64,000 nt of DNA, from the NCBI GenBank assembly GCA_004015825.1, contig ML137215.1, positions 182,554 to 246,553 on the forward strand. Direction: 5' to 3'. The stretch is from Halovenus amylolytica (GTDB lineage Archaea > Halobacteriota > Halobacteria > Halobacteriales > Haloarculaceae). Within the stretch, counting starts at the first letter, position 1. The number at the start of each line of letters is the position of its first letter. The position numbers and the translations under genes were made by a program. Shown here one piece after another: positions 25,797 to 34,552 of the stretch. The notes under the pieces are model-generated. The model made no database searches. It saw only the letters and a list, made by a program, of their open reading frames with translations, and was not told the DNA's origin.

Positions 25797-26108
25797 GTTA
25801 GTTCACGAACATTCTGTCTGTTCTTCACTTCTTTCGCTCACCCGACGCATAAATCTAGTGGGTAGCTCACGTATCACACTCCGTCGGAGAGCCAGATGGA
25901 GCTATCGGCGACGAGCTCAGTTATCTCAATCCTATTTTCGCCCCCGTAATTCATAAAAAATAATTAAATATAACTATCGAACTCTATAGTTTCATATCTG
26001 TTTGTATCTCGAACAGACATTGCACATACCATTATCAATTTAAGACCCTACGGGGTTAGGCGAGGGGGGCCGGAACTGAGTCCCCAGTCTCTAATAGAGT
26101 TGATTACA
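25797..26108. other. divergent promoter region between lpdA and glpK
   Basis: A 312-base divergent region. AT-rich TATA-like DNA at about 25950-25975. An inverted repeat TCTGTT...AACAGA (about 25997-26017) could be an operator. A GGGGTTAGGCGAGGGGGGCC stretch (26053-26072) precedes glpK and would be in its leader. No coding frame is supported. Confidence 0.45.
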
Positions 26109-27644
26109 ATGGCAGACAACACATACGTTGGTGCGATCGATCAGGGAACGACAGGAACGCGGTTTATTGCCTTCGATCACGGCGGAAAGGTGGTCGGAAG
26201 CGCCTACAAGAAACACGAACAGATCTATCCGGAGCCGGGCTGGGTAGAGCACGACCCGATAGAAATCTGGGAGAATACCAAGGACGTCGTCAAAGACGGA
26301 CTGGTAGATGCGGGAATCAGCGCGGAGCAACTGGAAGCGATCGGGATCACCAACCAGCGTGAGACCACGATCGTCTGGGACGCGGAGACGGGGCAGCCGG
26401 TGTACAACGCGATCGTCTGGCAGGACCGACGGACGACGGATCGTGTCGAGGAGATCCAGGAAGAGGACAAAGTCGAGTGGATCCGTGACAAGACGGGGCT
26501 GGAGTGTGATGCGTACTTCTCGGCGACGAAAGCCGAGTGGATCCTCGACAACGCCGATCCGATCAAACAACAGCGCGCACGGCCGAAGGACGTGCGTGAG
26601 CGCGCCGAAGCCGGCGAGTTGATGATGGGAACGCCGGATACGTGGGTCATCTACAATCTGACGGGCAACCAGATCACCGACGTGTCGAACGCATCGCGGA
26701 CGATGCTGTACAACATCGAGGATCTCGACTGGGACGACGAACTGCTCGAAGAGTTCGACGTTCCACGTGAGATGCTGCCGGAAGTTCGCCCATCCTCCGA
26801 CGAGGAGACCTACGGCTCGACCGACGCGGACGGCTTCCTCGGCGCAGAGGTGCCGGTTGCCGGCGCGCTGGGTGACCAGCAGGCTGCACTCTTTGGCCAG
26901 ACCGGATTCGACGTGGGGGACGCGAAGAACACCTACGGGACTGGGTCGTTCTACCTGATGAACACCGGCAACGAGGCCGTCGCATCCGACCATGGACTGC
27001 TGACGACCATCGGCTTCCAGCGGTCTGGTGACGAAGTCAAGTACTGTCTGGAGGGCTCGATCTTCATGACCGGTGCAGCCATCGAGTGGCTGGAAGATAT
27101 GGAGCTAATCGACGACGCAGCCGAAACTGCGGACATGGCACGCTCCGTCGAGGGAACAGATGGTGTCTATCTCGTCCCGGCCTTTACCGGCCTCGGTGCC
27201 CCGCACTGGGACGGTCGCGCACGGGGGACTATCGTGGGGATGACTCGCGGGACCCGGAAAGAGCACATCGTGCGAGCGACGCTCGAATCGATCGCCTACC
27301 AGACACGCGACGTCGCCGAAGCGATGGAGGCCGACTCCGGCGTAGACACGACGAGCCTGCGTGTCGACGGTGGTGCAGTCAAGAACAACTACCTCTGTCA
27401 ACTCCAGGCAGATATCATCCAGACGGAGATCGTCCGACCGGTCGTCGACGAGACGACCGCGCTGGGCTCGGCCTACGCGGCCGGACTCGCCGTCGGCTAC
27501 TGGAGTGATCTGGACAGCCTGCGAGAGAACTGGCAGGTCGACCGCGAGTTCGACGTGCAGATGGATCAGTCCGAGGCAGACCAGCTCTACAGTCGCTGGG
27601 ACGACGCCGTCGAACGCTCGCTCGACTGGGCCACCGAGGAGTAA
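26109..27644 (+). CDS. glpK: glycerol kinase
   Basis: Phosphorylates glycerol to glycerol-3-phosphate. 511 residues from ATG 26109; an in-frame TTG nine bases earlier is less likely. The FGGY-kinase blocks are present: GAIDQGTTGTRFIAFD (ATP), GITNQRETT and VWQDRRT, the glycerol-binding LECDAYFSATK, GDQQAALFGQ, and the adenine block around RVDGGAVKNNYLCQ. Full length for the family. In haloarchaea glpK usually neighbours glpABC and a glpF-like gene; here no transporter is adjacent and only a short glpA-like gene lies elsewhere in the island. A T-run (27684-27689) follows. Confidence 0.96.
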   Translation: MADNTYVGAIDQGTTGTRFIAFDHGGKVVGSAYKKHEQIYPEPGWVEHDPIEIWENTKDVVKDGLVDAGISAEQLEAIGITNQRETTIVWDAETGQPVYNAIVWQDRRTTDRVEEIQEEDKVEWIRDKTGLECDAYFSATKAEWILDNADPIKQQRARPKDVRERAEAGELMMGTPDTWVIYNLTGNQITDVSNASRTMLYNIEDLDWDDELLEEFDVPREMLPEVRPSSDEETYGSTDADGFLGAEVPVAGALGDQQAALFGQTGFDVGDAKNTYGTGSFYLMNTGNEAVASDHGLLTTIGFQRSGDEVKYCLEGSIFMTGAAIEWLEDMELIDDAAETADMARSVEGTDGVYLVPAFTGLGAPHWDGRARGTIVGMTRGTRKEHIVRATLESIAYQTRDVAEAMEADSGVDTTSLRVDGGAVKNNYLCQLQADIIQTEIVRPVVDETTALGSAYAAGLAVGYWSDLDSLRENWQVDREFDVQMDQSEADQLYSRWDDAVERSLDWATEE

Positions 27645-27683
27645 CTCCCTCGCGCTGTTCGAACCCGACGGCGACCATTCTCG

Positions 27684-27689
27684 TTTTTT
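27684..27689 (+). terminator. T-run terminator after glpK
   Basis: TTTTTT about 40 bases after the glpK stop, before the convergent HTH gene. A typical archaeal termination signal. Confidence 0.5.
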
Positions 27690-27812
27690 ATTGGAATCGT
27701 TCGCTTCGACGATTTCCAGATCGCTCTCCCCTTGACAGTAGAAGTAATTACTCGTCTTGTATATCGATTCCGTCCCGAGGCTGACCCAATCCATACCGGT
27801 CTCGGTCCCGCG

Positions 27813-28313
27813 TTACTGTGGTCTCCATCGACCCGACTGTCCCGTCTGTCGCGTGTCAGCTTCAGCATCTCTCGGCGGCTCTGATCGCTCGTAGCGGAGT
27901 CCGGCTTCTTTCATCAACCGCCGACAACTCGGCTTGGAGTACTCCACACCGAACCGATCCGCCAGGCACTGCTGGACGAGCGCCGGTGTCCACGACTCCC
28001 TGTCGTATCCTGCAGCTTCCGGCGACTCCTGGAGCAGTTCGGTCAACTGCTCGTGCTGGCCCGGATCGAGTTTGCGAGGGCGACCGCTCCGGTCCCCGTC
28101 GTAGACGGCATCGACGAGCGAGCCCGATTCGAGACGCGTGAGCCAACTGTAGATCGTTCGCCGCTGGACGTCGTACCATTCGGCAAGCTCCGTCTGTGTA
28201 ATTCCGTTTTTGTACGCGATCGCTGCCGTCAGGCGTACTGTGGCCTTTTTGCCCTCGACGTCTTCGAGGGCCCGTTGCAGTTGTTCGACCGAGACGTCCG
28301 TGAGATGCTCCAT
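27813..28313 (-). CDS. IS630-OrfA-like winged helix-turn-helix protein (no transposase domain)
   Basis: 166 residues. The first HTH is in TAAIAYKNGITQTELAEWYDVQRRTIYSWLTRLE (about 30-63); a second winged-helix block is EAAGYDRESWTPALVQQCLADRFGVEYSKPSCRRLMKEAGLRYERS (about 99-143). This order is that of the DNA-binding half of IS630-family transposases. The protein stops soon after, and no DDE domain follows on the strand, so it is either a solo regulator derived from a transposase or a truncated one. The frame is intact. It lies convergent to glpK, so a local regulatory role is possible but untested. Confidence 0.75.
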   Translation of the reverse strand: MEHLTDVSVEQLQRALEDVEGKKATVRLTAAIAYKNGITQTELAEWYDVQRRTIYSWLTRLESGSLVDAVYDGDRSGRPRKLDPGQHEQLTELLQESPEAAGYDRESWTPALVQQCLADRFGVEYSKPSCRRLMKEAGLRYERSEPPRDAEADTRQTGQSGRWRPQ

Positions 28314-28447
28314 CGTACTCTCCTACAAAATATGAGTAAGTAGTTCTAACGCTAGTGTGGTGATTCTTCCGGGTTGTTCAGGAGAGTCCAAATTGATTCG
28401 ACATTCCTGACGCCAAATTTTAGGTTTGTCTCCTGTGGAGTAAACAT

Positions 28448-29035
28448 GTGGACCGAAGAACAGTACTCGCATTCGGTGGCGTCGCTACCGTCGGTTCGCT
28501 GGCCGGTTGTCTCGGGAGCGACGACGACGGCAACGGAACCGAGGCAAACGAGACAGAACTGAACGAGACAGAGACGAACGGGACGGAGATGAACGATTCA
28601 GAAACGAACGATTCGGAGACCGATACCGATATGACTCAACCAGAGGACACAGGCGTCGTGACTGTACAGGCCGACGAAGACAGCGTCGATGCGGCGTTCG
28701 ATCGTATCAGATCGACGATCGAGGACAACGAGGGACTCGGCGTCGTCGCCGAACTCGATCACCGTGAGAACGCTGCGAGTGTCGACATGGAGTTGCCACC
28801 AACACGCGTCATCTTTTTCGGAAATCCACAGGCTGGAACGCCGCTGATGCAGACCTCCCAGCGGGCGGGGCTGGATCTCCCCCAGCGGATGCTCGTCTGG
28901 GACGACGACGGCGAGATCAAAATCTCCTACAACGATCCGGAGTACATCGCCCAACGCCACGGAATCGAGGGGCAGGCGGATCTACTGGACAACATCGCCG
29001 GTGCGCTCGAAGGGATCGCGACGGGCGAAATGTAG
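28448..29035 (+). CDS. Tat-type lipoprotein with DUF302 domain
   Basis: Starts at GTG 28448: DRRTVLAFGGVATVGSLAGC is a twin-arginine lipoprotein signal with lipobox LAGC, so it should be anchored outside the membrane. A Thr/Asn/Glu-rich linker follows (residues 25-62). The DUF302 domain (about 70-190) contains LGVVAELDHRENA and VIFFGNPQAGTPLMQ, its hallmark. DUF302 proteins have unknown function, often in redox or metal contexts. It stands alone. An overlapping out-of-frame ATG at 28446 is not the start because it lacks an open frame. Confidence 0.88.
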   Translation: MDRRTVLAFGGVATVGSLAGCLGSDDDGNGTEANETELNETETNGTEMNDSETNDSETDTDMTQPEDTGVVTVQADEDSVDAAFDRIRSTIEDNEGLGVVAELDHRENAASVDMELPPTRVIFFGNPQAGTPLMQTSQRAGLDLPQRMLVWDDDGEIKISYNDPEYIAQRHGIEGQADLLDNIAGALEGIATGEM

Positions 29036-29050
29036 CCTCGAGAATCCGTT

Positions 29051-29407
29051 TTATTCGTCGGGTGCGTACTCCTCGTGCATCCGGTCCATCCGGGCTGCCA
29101 TCACGAAATCAGTCTTGTGGAGGCCGTCGATCTTGTGGGTCCACATCTCGATGCGCACCTCGCCCCACTGCAGGTGAATATCCGGATGATGCCACTCCTC
29201 CTCGGCCAGTTCGCCGACCTCGTAGGTAAACTCTAAGGCGTCGCGGAAGTCCTCGAACTCGTAGGTCCCCTCCAGATGGTGTCCGTCGACGACCTCCCAG
29301 ACCGACTGTTCGATCTCGTCGAGATACTCCGTGTACTCGGCTTCGGTCAGCGGTTCGTCATCTGACGTGCACGCCTCACACGCCTGGTCTGCTAGTGCTT
29401 GTGACAT
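29051..29407 (-). CDS. pterin-4a-carbinolamine dehydratase (4a-hydroxytetrahydrobiopterin dehydratase)
   Basis: 118-residue PCD/DCoH-type enzyme. The core [13 protein letters not shown] (about 69-81) and the final [22 protein letters not shown] match the family; the His-His pair is catalytic. In bacteria it recycles the pterin cofactor of aromatic amino-acid hydroxylases; no such hydroxylase is nearby. The N-terminus has a CEAC pair typical of haloarchaeal versions. It is on the same strand as, and 39 bases downstream of, the SDR gene. Confidence 0.93.
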   Translation of the reverse strand: MSQALADQACEACTSDDEPLTEAEYTEYLDEIEQSVWEVVDGHHLEGTYEFEDFRDALEFTYEVGELAEEEWHHPDIHLQWGEVRIEMWTHKIDGLHKTDFVMAARMDRMHEEYAPDE

Positions 29408-29446
29408 TACGTGACTGTACTGGGGCCTCCTGCTTGTAGGTTTGTG

Positions 29447-30226
29447 TCATCCGGTATTGGTCAGACCACCGTCGACGAGGATCGATTCACCGTTGACGAA
29501 GCTACTCAGATCACTCGCCAGAAAGAGCGCAACGTTCGCGATCTCCTGGGTCTCGGCGTACCGGCGCTGTGGGGTCATCCGTCGCAACACCTGATCCTGA
29601 ATACGGCCGCGGATTCCATTGCCGAGGCCGGACTCGGCCATCATCTGTGTCTCCGCGAACCCGGGGTTGATCGAGTTGACGCGGATTCCTTCCGGCCCGA
29701 ACCGGTCCGCGAGCGCGTAGGTGAGCAGCCGCACTGCCCCTTTCGACGTACAGTAGGTCGGAAATCCGCTCGCGCCACTGTAGCCCGCAGCACTGGACAT
29801 GTTGATGATCGTTCCGTCTCCCCGTTCGACCATTTCGCGGGCCGCAGCCTGCGCACCGAAGAAGACTCCTTTGACGTTGACGTCCATCATCTGGTCGTAC
29901 TCCGCTTCCGTCACCTCCAGAAACTCCTCGGTCCGGAACAGGCCGGCGTTGTTGACCATGATGTCGATCCCACCGAGTTCGTCGGCAGCCTCCACCGCGA
30001 CTGCCAGATCGTCTGCACTCGTCACGTCACAGTCGACGTGGTAGGCATGCTGGTCCGTCTCCTCTCGGATCAGTTCGTGTGTCGGCCGCCCACCCTCTCG
30101 GGGGTCGGTCCGGATGTCGGCGACGATGACGTCCGCTCCATTCCGAGCGAAGGTTCGACTGATCGACCGACCGAAGCCACTCGCTGCTCCCGTTACGACT
30201 GCTGTCTTCCCGTCCAGTAACGCCAT
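29447..30226 (-). CDS. short-chain dehydrogenase/reductase (classical SDR)
   Basis: 259 residues from ATG 30226, chosen because it begins MALLDGKTAVVTGAASGFG, the usual SDR start; the longer frame upstream is not conserved in style. TGAASGFG binds NAD(P), NNAG is present, and catalytic Ser-Tyr-Lys lie in NMSSAAG and YCTSKGA. The C-terminal FVNGESILVDGGLT is standard. The substrate is unknown, probably a hydroxy-acid or 3-oxoacyl compound. It may be co-transcribed with the downstream PCD gene. Confidence 0.92.
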   Translation of the reverse strand: MALLDGKTAVVTGAASGFGRSISRTFARNGADVIVADIRTDPREGGRPTHELIREETDQHAYHVDCDVTSADDLAVAVEAADELGGIDIMVNNAGLFRTEEFLEVTEAEYDQMMDVNVKGVFFGAQAAAREMVERGDGTIINMSSAAGYSGASGFPTYCTSKGAVRLLTYALADRFGPEGIRVNSINPGFAETQMMAESGLGNGIRGRIQDQVLRRMTPQRRYAETQEIANVALFLASDLSSFVNGESILVDGGLTNTG

Positions 30227-30351
30227 GCCACCACTGACAGCGGCCGCTTTGTTAAGAGCTATCCCACCTGTCGTTTCAGTATGAGAAACTCCGTCTCTCC
30301 GTCTGAGACGGTCCTCCATCGTATTTACACTTCCACCGTCAACACACTCGT

Positions 30352-30450
30352 ATGCGCCCAAGCAAGACGCAACTCGCAAGCATCGTCGCAGCAACAATCG
30401 TTCTTTTCGGCCTCTACCGTGTGCGGAGTCGCAGTGGCGACTCGGCCTGA
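30352..30450 (+). CDS. putative 32-residue single-span membrane protein
   Basis: ATG 30352 to TGA 30450. The peptide MRPSKTQLASIVAATIVLFG... has a positively charged end, then one hydrophobic span (about residues 8-21), then an Arg-rich tail. A TATA-like TATTTACAC (30322-30330) lies 30 bases before the ATG, exactly as in leaderless haloarchaeal genes, which is the main reason to believe it. Too short for family assignment. Confidence 0.4.
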   Translation: MRPSKTQLASIVAATIVLFGLYRVRSRSGDSA

Positions 30451-30527
30451 TCAGGTGAGGCCAGTTCGATCCCGAGTAGCAACGTCTTTGCTACACCAGC
30501 GCCGAGTACAGACAACTGGACGCGTCG

Positions 30528-31166
30528 ATGACAGACCCAATCTACCGCTGCTCGGACCACGGGTTTCAGACAGCACAGCACTGTTCGGAGTGCGACGAAC
30601 AACTACCGCAGGTACTCTCCGGCTCCCGGCGACGACAGCTCTCGAAGTTCATGAGCGGCGCACTTCGTCACTTCCCCGAGGATGTCGGGCTCACAGTCGA
30701 CGACTACGGCTGGACGCCCACGTCAGAGCTGATCGCCGCTGTCGGCGACAACTACGACTGGGCTGACAGCCAGACAGTCGAGGCAGTCGTCTCCCAGGAC
30801 CCGAAAGGGCGTTTCGAACGCCGAGGCGAGCAGATCAGAGCCGCCTACGGCCATTCTGTCGACGTGACGATCGAGCGGGGGGCAGTCGACGTCCCCGACA
30901 CGCTGTATCACGGAACTGCCCCCGACAATATCCCGTCGATCGAAGCAGATGGGCTCCGCTCGATGAACCGCCAGGCTGTTCATCTCACCGACAGCGAAGA
31001 CGAGGCACGAACGGTCGGCGAGCGCCACGCTGGCGATCCGATCGTTCTTCGGGTCTCCTCGAAAGCACTGCAAGAGGAGGGACTGGAGATATCGAAAGAC
31101 GGGAAGTTCATCTACACAGTCGATCACGTTCCGCCAGCGTGTATCGAGAACCTTCCCAAATACTAG
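30528..31166 (+). CDS. kptA: RNA 2'-phosphotransferase (Tpt1/KptA)
   Basis: Removes an internal 2'-phosphate from RNA using NAD+. 212 residues: an N-terminal zinc ribbon (YRCSDHGFQTAQHCSECDE) absent from bacterial KptA, then the winged-helix half (SKFMSGALRHFPEDVGLTVDDYGW) and the NAD-binding half with TLYHGTAPDNIPSI, AVHLTDS and the C-terminal GKFIYTVDHVPPACI. Full length. The zinc-ribbon extension is common in archaeal homologues. The 3' gap to the next gene is filled by a MITE-like element. Confidence 0.94.
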   Translation: MTDPIYRCSDHGFQTAQHCSECDEQLPQVLSGSRRRQLSKFMSGALRHFPEDVGLTVDDYGWTPTSELIAAVGDNYDWADSQTVEAVVSQDPKGRFERRGEQIRAAYGHSVDVTIERGAVDVPDTLYHGTAPDNIPSIEADGLRSMNRQAVHLTDSEDEARTVGERHAGDPIVLRVSSKALQEEGLEISKDGKFIYTVDHVPPACIENLPKY

Positions 31167-31177
31167 GGCAGCGACTC

Positions 31178-31288
31178 ATAGTGATTGTTGCGAGTCTGTA
31201 CCGCTCTAGCGACGCAAATTCTGTGTTACACGCCGTGACACGTCGATATCCGTGACTCGGTCACGAAAATAACCGCAACAATCACTAT
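31178..31288 (-). repeat. MITE-like element, copy B (111 bp)
   Basis: Perfect 15 bp terminal inverted repeats: ATAGTGATTGTTGCG (31178-31192) and CGCAACAATCACTAT (31274-31288). Read on the minus strand it begins GTGATTGTTGCGGTTATTTTCGTG-like sequence and ends with AGACTCGCAACAATCAC, closely matching copy C. It fills the space between kptA and the acyl-CoA synthetase gene and supplies the latter's TGATAGTGA stop series. Confidence 0.75.
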
Positions 31289-32874
31289 CACTCCGAGCCG
31301 TACGCCTCGGTGAGTTGCTGGCGATCGATCTTCCCCGGTCCACTCGTCGGCATCTCGTCGACGAAGACGAGTGCTTTCGGAACTTTGAATCTGGCGAGTC
31401 GATCCGCTACGAACGCCTGTAGCTCTTCGAGGGTGAGCGAATCGTCGCCTTCGATAACTGCCCTGCCGACCTGCCCCCACGTCTCGTCCTCGATAGGAAC
31501 GACGATGGCCTCCGTGACTTTCGGGTGGTTAGTGAGCACGTCTTCGACTTCGGGCGGGTAGACGTTCTCGCCACCGGAGACGAACATGTTCTTCTTGCGC
31601 CCCTCGATGGAGTAGTAGCCATCCTCGTCGACGCGGGCGAGATCACCCGTCGACACCCAGCCCTCACGGAAGGTTTTCTCGCTCTCGTCGGGACGTCGCC
31701 AGTATCTATTGCTGGCGTGCGGGCTCGCCAGTTCGAGTTCGCCTACCTCCCCCTGGGGCAGTTCGTTGCCGTCGTCGTCGACGATCCGGGCGTCGACGTA
31801 GAGAGCTGGCTGGCCGATCGTCTCGGTTTTCTCCCGTGGGTAGGAGTCGGGCATCGCGAAGTTGTTCGGGCCACACTCTGTCAGCCCGTACCCCTGCGAG
31901 GGCGTGATACCGCGTTCACGCCAGGCGTCGACGACCGACTCCCGTGCGGGTCCCCCGCCACTTTTGACCAGCCGGAGCGAGGAGAGGTCGGTCTCCGCCC
32001 ACTCGTCGTGGTCGGCCATAAATCGGAGGATCGCGGGGACGGAGACCAGCACCGTCGCGCTGTGCTCTTCGACGAGAGTGAGTACCTGCCCGGCGTCGAA
32101 CTCGCGTGCGATAATAACCGTTCCGCCGAGATGGAAGAAGGGAATCGTCAACACGTTCCAGCCGCCGGTGTGGAACATCGGAAACACCATCGGCGTCACG
32201 TCGTTGTCACGCAGTCCCCAGGAGAGAATGGTGTTGAATGCGTTCCAGATGATCCCCCCGTGGCTCAGGACGACCTGTTTGGGGAGGCCCGTCGAGCCGC
32301 CAGTGTGCAAGAACAGATGCGGATCGGAGAGCGCGATGTCGGCACGCTCGACCGGAGAGCTGTCGTCCGGGAGCCGTTGCTGGTACCCGGTCCACTGCAC
32401 CGGGTCGGTCTCGTTTTGCTCCGAACCATCCTCTGCCGGCAGTATCAGGATCGTCAGCTCGTCAGAAGCGATGTCGCTGTCGTCGAGAGCGTCCTGAATC
32501 TCCGCGGCGAACCGTGGTTCGACGACCAGCAGCTGCGGTTCGATATCCGCGAGCATCTCGGCCAGTTCCCGCGGTGAGAGCCGAAAGGAAAGCGGCGCGA
32601 GGATGGCACCCACCTTCGCGGTGGCGAAGTACAGATCCACGAGTTCCGGCCGGTTTCGCGAGACGACTGCGACCCGATCCCCGCTCTCGACGGCTGTCTC
32701 CCCCAGCAGCCGGGCTGTCCGGTTCGCCCGCCGGTCGAGGTCGGCGTAGCTGTACTCCTCGCCCGTATCGGCGTCGACGAGGCCGATCCGATCCGGGGTG
32801 AGCCGTGCTCGCCGCTCACTCAACCCACCGATCCACTCGTAGGGTCGATCACTGTGGTCGTGAACTACTGTCAT
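31288..32874 (-). CDS. AMP-forming acyl-CoA synthetase / ligase
   Basis: ANL-superfamily enzyme activating a carboxylic acid as acyl-adenylate, then CoA thioester. 528 residues from ATG 32874 (the upstream GTG adds six unconserved residues). Motifs: LHTGGSTGLPKQV (P-loop-like, about 165-177), QGYGLTECGPNN, the hinge STGDLARVDEDGYYSIEGRKKNMFVSGG, and a C-terminal lysine in GPGKIDRQQL. The class is medium/long-chain or aromatic acid ligase; substrate cannot be told. It is flanked on both sides by inverted MITE-like copies B and C. The Liv importer lies 3 kb away on the same strand. Confidence 0.92.
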   Translation of the reverse strand: MTVVHDHSDRPYEWIGGLSERRARLTPDRIGLVDADTGEEYSYADLDRRANRTARLLGETAVESGDRVAVVSRNRPELVDLYFATAKVGAILAPLSFRLSPRELAEMLADIEPQLLVVEPRFAAEIQDALDDSDIASDELTILILPAEDGSEQNETDPVQWTGYQQRLPDDSSPVERADIALSDPHLFLHTGGSTGLPKQVVLSHGGIIWNAFNTILSWGLRDNDVTPMVFPMFHTGGWNVLTIPFFHLGGTVIIAREFDAGQVLTLVEEHSATVLVSVPAILRFMADHDEWAETDLSSLRLVKSGGGPARESVVDAWRERGITPSQGYGLTECGPNNFAMPDSYPREKTETIGQPALYVDARIVDDDGNELPQGEVGELELASPHASNRYWRRPDESEKTFREGWVSTGDLARVDEDGYYSIEGRKKNMFVSGGENVYPPEVEDVLTNHPKVTEAIVVPIEDETWGQVGRAVIEGDDSLTLEELQAFVADRLARFKVPKALVFVDEMPTSGPGKIDRQQLTEAYGSE

Positions 32875-33223
32875 GATGATCTCTTTGCCCACAATGGGAC
32901 AGCGTACCCAGAACTGTGGGGCCCGTATTCATTGGTTTTTGGGTCGGCTGAACCGCGAGACAGAATCGACTCGTCTCGAATTCCGACAGAAACCACTCGG
33001 TCGCAATACAGCTACGACGGCGGCGACTCTGATCGTGATTACTGCGGTTATTTTCGTGCCCATGCCGCAGATTTCGATGTCTCGAGGCGTGTAACACTCG
33101 TGTTCGGTTTCGACGGCGGTAAAGACTCGCAGTAATCACTATGAAAGTAAACTGTTAGCCAATCTTAGAAAAGTAAATATACACTCCATATTTTAGCTAA
33201 CTCCAGATAATGTTTGGAATCTT
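32875..33223. other. intergenic region holding MITE-like copy C
   Basis: Upstream region of the acyl-CoA synthetase. Besides copy C (33032-33142) there is an AT-rich segment at 33145-33223. No gene is supported; the plus-strand open frames overlapping this stretch have no recognisable family. Confidence 0.45.
33032..33142 (+). repeat. MITE-like element, copy C (111 bp)
   Basis: Terminal inverted repeats ATCGTGATTACTGCG (33032-33046) and CGCAGTAATCACTAT (33128-33142), 14 of 15 matching. The inner block GCGGTTATTTTCGTG and the segment GGCGTGTAACAC are shared with copy B in inverted orientation. Same length as copy B. No coding capacity. Confidence 0.75.
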
Positions 33224-33577
33224 TTGATCATGATTGAATTAATATCGGTAATAGATAATTATAATCCGGTGGTTCTGTCGAGCCGGTTTACTGTCGCAAA
33301 TGCACAGCGTACTGTCCTCGCGTTTTATGCACTCGTCTCTTTCGGCGTGTTTGTCCAGTTTCTCAGGTACGCGGTTGTCATCCCGCTGTGTCTCAGGATC
33401 GGAGTTCTCGAACGGGAAGTTCTCATGACCTGTGGCACGTGTGGCTGTTATCACGGTGTGTCAGTCACAGAGGTCGTCTGCGAGGAGCAGAGCCCGTGCT
33501 GTAGGACGGAGCTGAACCCACCGCCCGAAGAGTGTGAAAACGGTGAACTGTACGAGAAGTGGAGCGGCAAACGATAA
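33224..33577 (+). CDS. possible small membrane protein with Cys-rich tail
   Basis: 117 codons. One long hydrophobic stretch (about residues 30-63) could span the membrane. After Met68 comes a Cys-rich tail: CGTCGCY, VVCEEQSPCCRTE and EECENG, looking like a zinc ribbon. An alternative start at 33425 would give a 50-residue soluble zinc-ribbon protein. AT-rich DNA precedes 33224. No known family. The Cys spacing makes the tail the more trustworthy part. Confidence 0.45.
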   Translation: MIMIELISVIDNYNPVVLSSRFTVANAQRTVLAFYALVSFGVFVQFLRYAVVIPLCLRIGVLEREVLMTCGTCGCYHGVSVTEVVCEEQSPCCRTELNPPPEECENGELYEKWSGKR

Positions 33578-33676
33578 CTGCCAGGATTCGAACCGGACAG
33601 GATGCTTGCGGGTCGCCAGCGGAATCACCGAGGGATCCCACAGCATTATGTCACTCCTGTGAGTTAGTGCTGTCAA

Positions 33677-34552
33677 ATGCCACGAGTGACACGCGACGGC
33701 GTTTCGCTGTTTTACGAGTACGACAGCAACGGCCAGGACGATATCGTCTTCATCGAGGGGCTGGGTGTCGGCCGGTGGCTCTGGCACTGGCAACGTGCGG
33801 GACTCGGCGACGAGTTCGGCCTCGTCCTGCCGGATAACCGCGGCACTGGCAACTCCGAGGCCGGTCTGCCGCCACTCGTCCCGCGACTGCCTCGGATCCT
33901 CCGGGTGTTGATCTTTAACAAACTCTTGAGCTACTCGATCGAGCAGTTTGCGGCCGATCTCGACGCGATACTCGCGGATGCAGGCGTCGACGACGTCCAC
34001 GTCGTCGGAGCCAGTATGGGCGGGATGATCGCCCAGCAGTACGTGCTGGACTACGACCGGGCACGCTCAGTGACACTACTCTGTACGACCCACGGCGGCC
34101 CGGACGCAGTGCCGATCCCCGACGAAACACTGGAAACGATGTACGACGTTCCAGAGGGTTCGAGCCCCCGTGAAACGATTCGCCACCGGATGGGGCCGGC
34201 ACTCAACGACGAGTTTTTCGAGGCTAATCCCGAGACGATCGATCGGATTCTCGACTGGCGACTCGAAGAAGACGCCAGCGAGGTGGCCCGCGAGTCCCAG
34301 GGGGCCGCAGCCGCGAACTTCGACGTGAGCGACCGGGTCCAGGAGATCTCGATCCCGACACAGATCGTCCACGGCACGAACGACAGGGTACTCCCCGTCG
34401 AGAATGCACACCTGCTGGCCGAGAAACTCCCGGAGGCACGACTCGAACTGATCGACGGTGCGCCACACATGCTCATGATCGAGGAAAGCGACCGGGTCAA
34501 CGAACTCATCAGGGAGTTCGTCACCGAACACCAGGTTCACTCGGCTGGCTGA
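33677..34552 (+). CDS. alpha/beta hydrolase
   Basis: 291 residues. The oxyanion strand reads VFIEGLGVGRWLW, the nucleophile elbow is GASMGG (Ser near 114), the acid lies in HGTNDRVLP, and the catalytic His in DGAPHML. The fold is close to 3-oxoadipate enol-lactonase/haloperoxidase-type hydrolases; reaction unknown. The C-terminus overlaps the convergent livM gene by 16 bases. Being next to an importer and an acyl-CoA ligase suggests cleavage of an ester or amide taken up by the cell. Confidence 0.9.
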   Translation: MPRVTRDGVSLFYEYDSNGQDDIVFIEGLGVGRWLWHWQRAGLGDEFGLVLPDNRGTGNSEAGLPPLVPRLPRILRVLIFNKLLSYSIEQFAADLDAILADAGVDDVHVVGASMGGMIAQQYVLDYDRARSVTLLCTTHGGPDAVPIPDETLETMYDVPEGSSPRETIRHRMGPALNDEFFEANPETIDRILDWRLEEDASEVARESQGAAAANFDVSDRVQEISIPTQIVHGTNDRVLPVENAHLLAEKLPEARLELIDGAPHMLMIEESDRVNELIREFVTEHQVHSAG

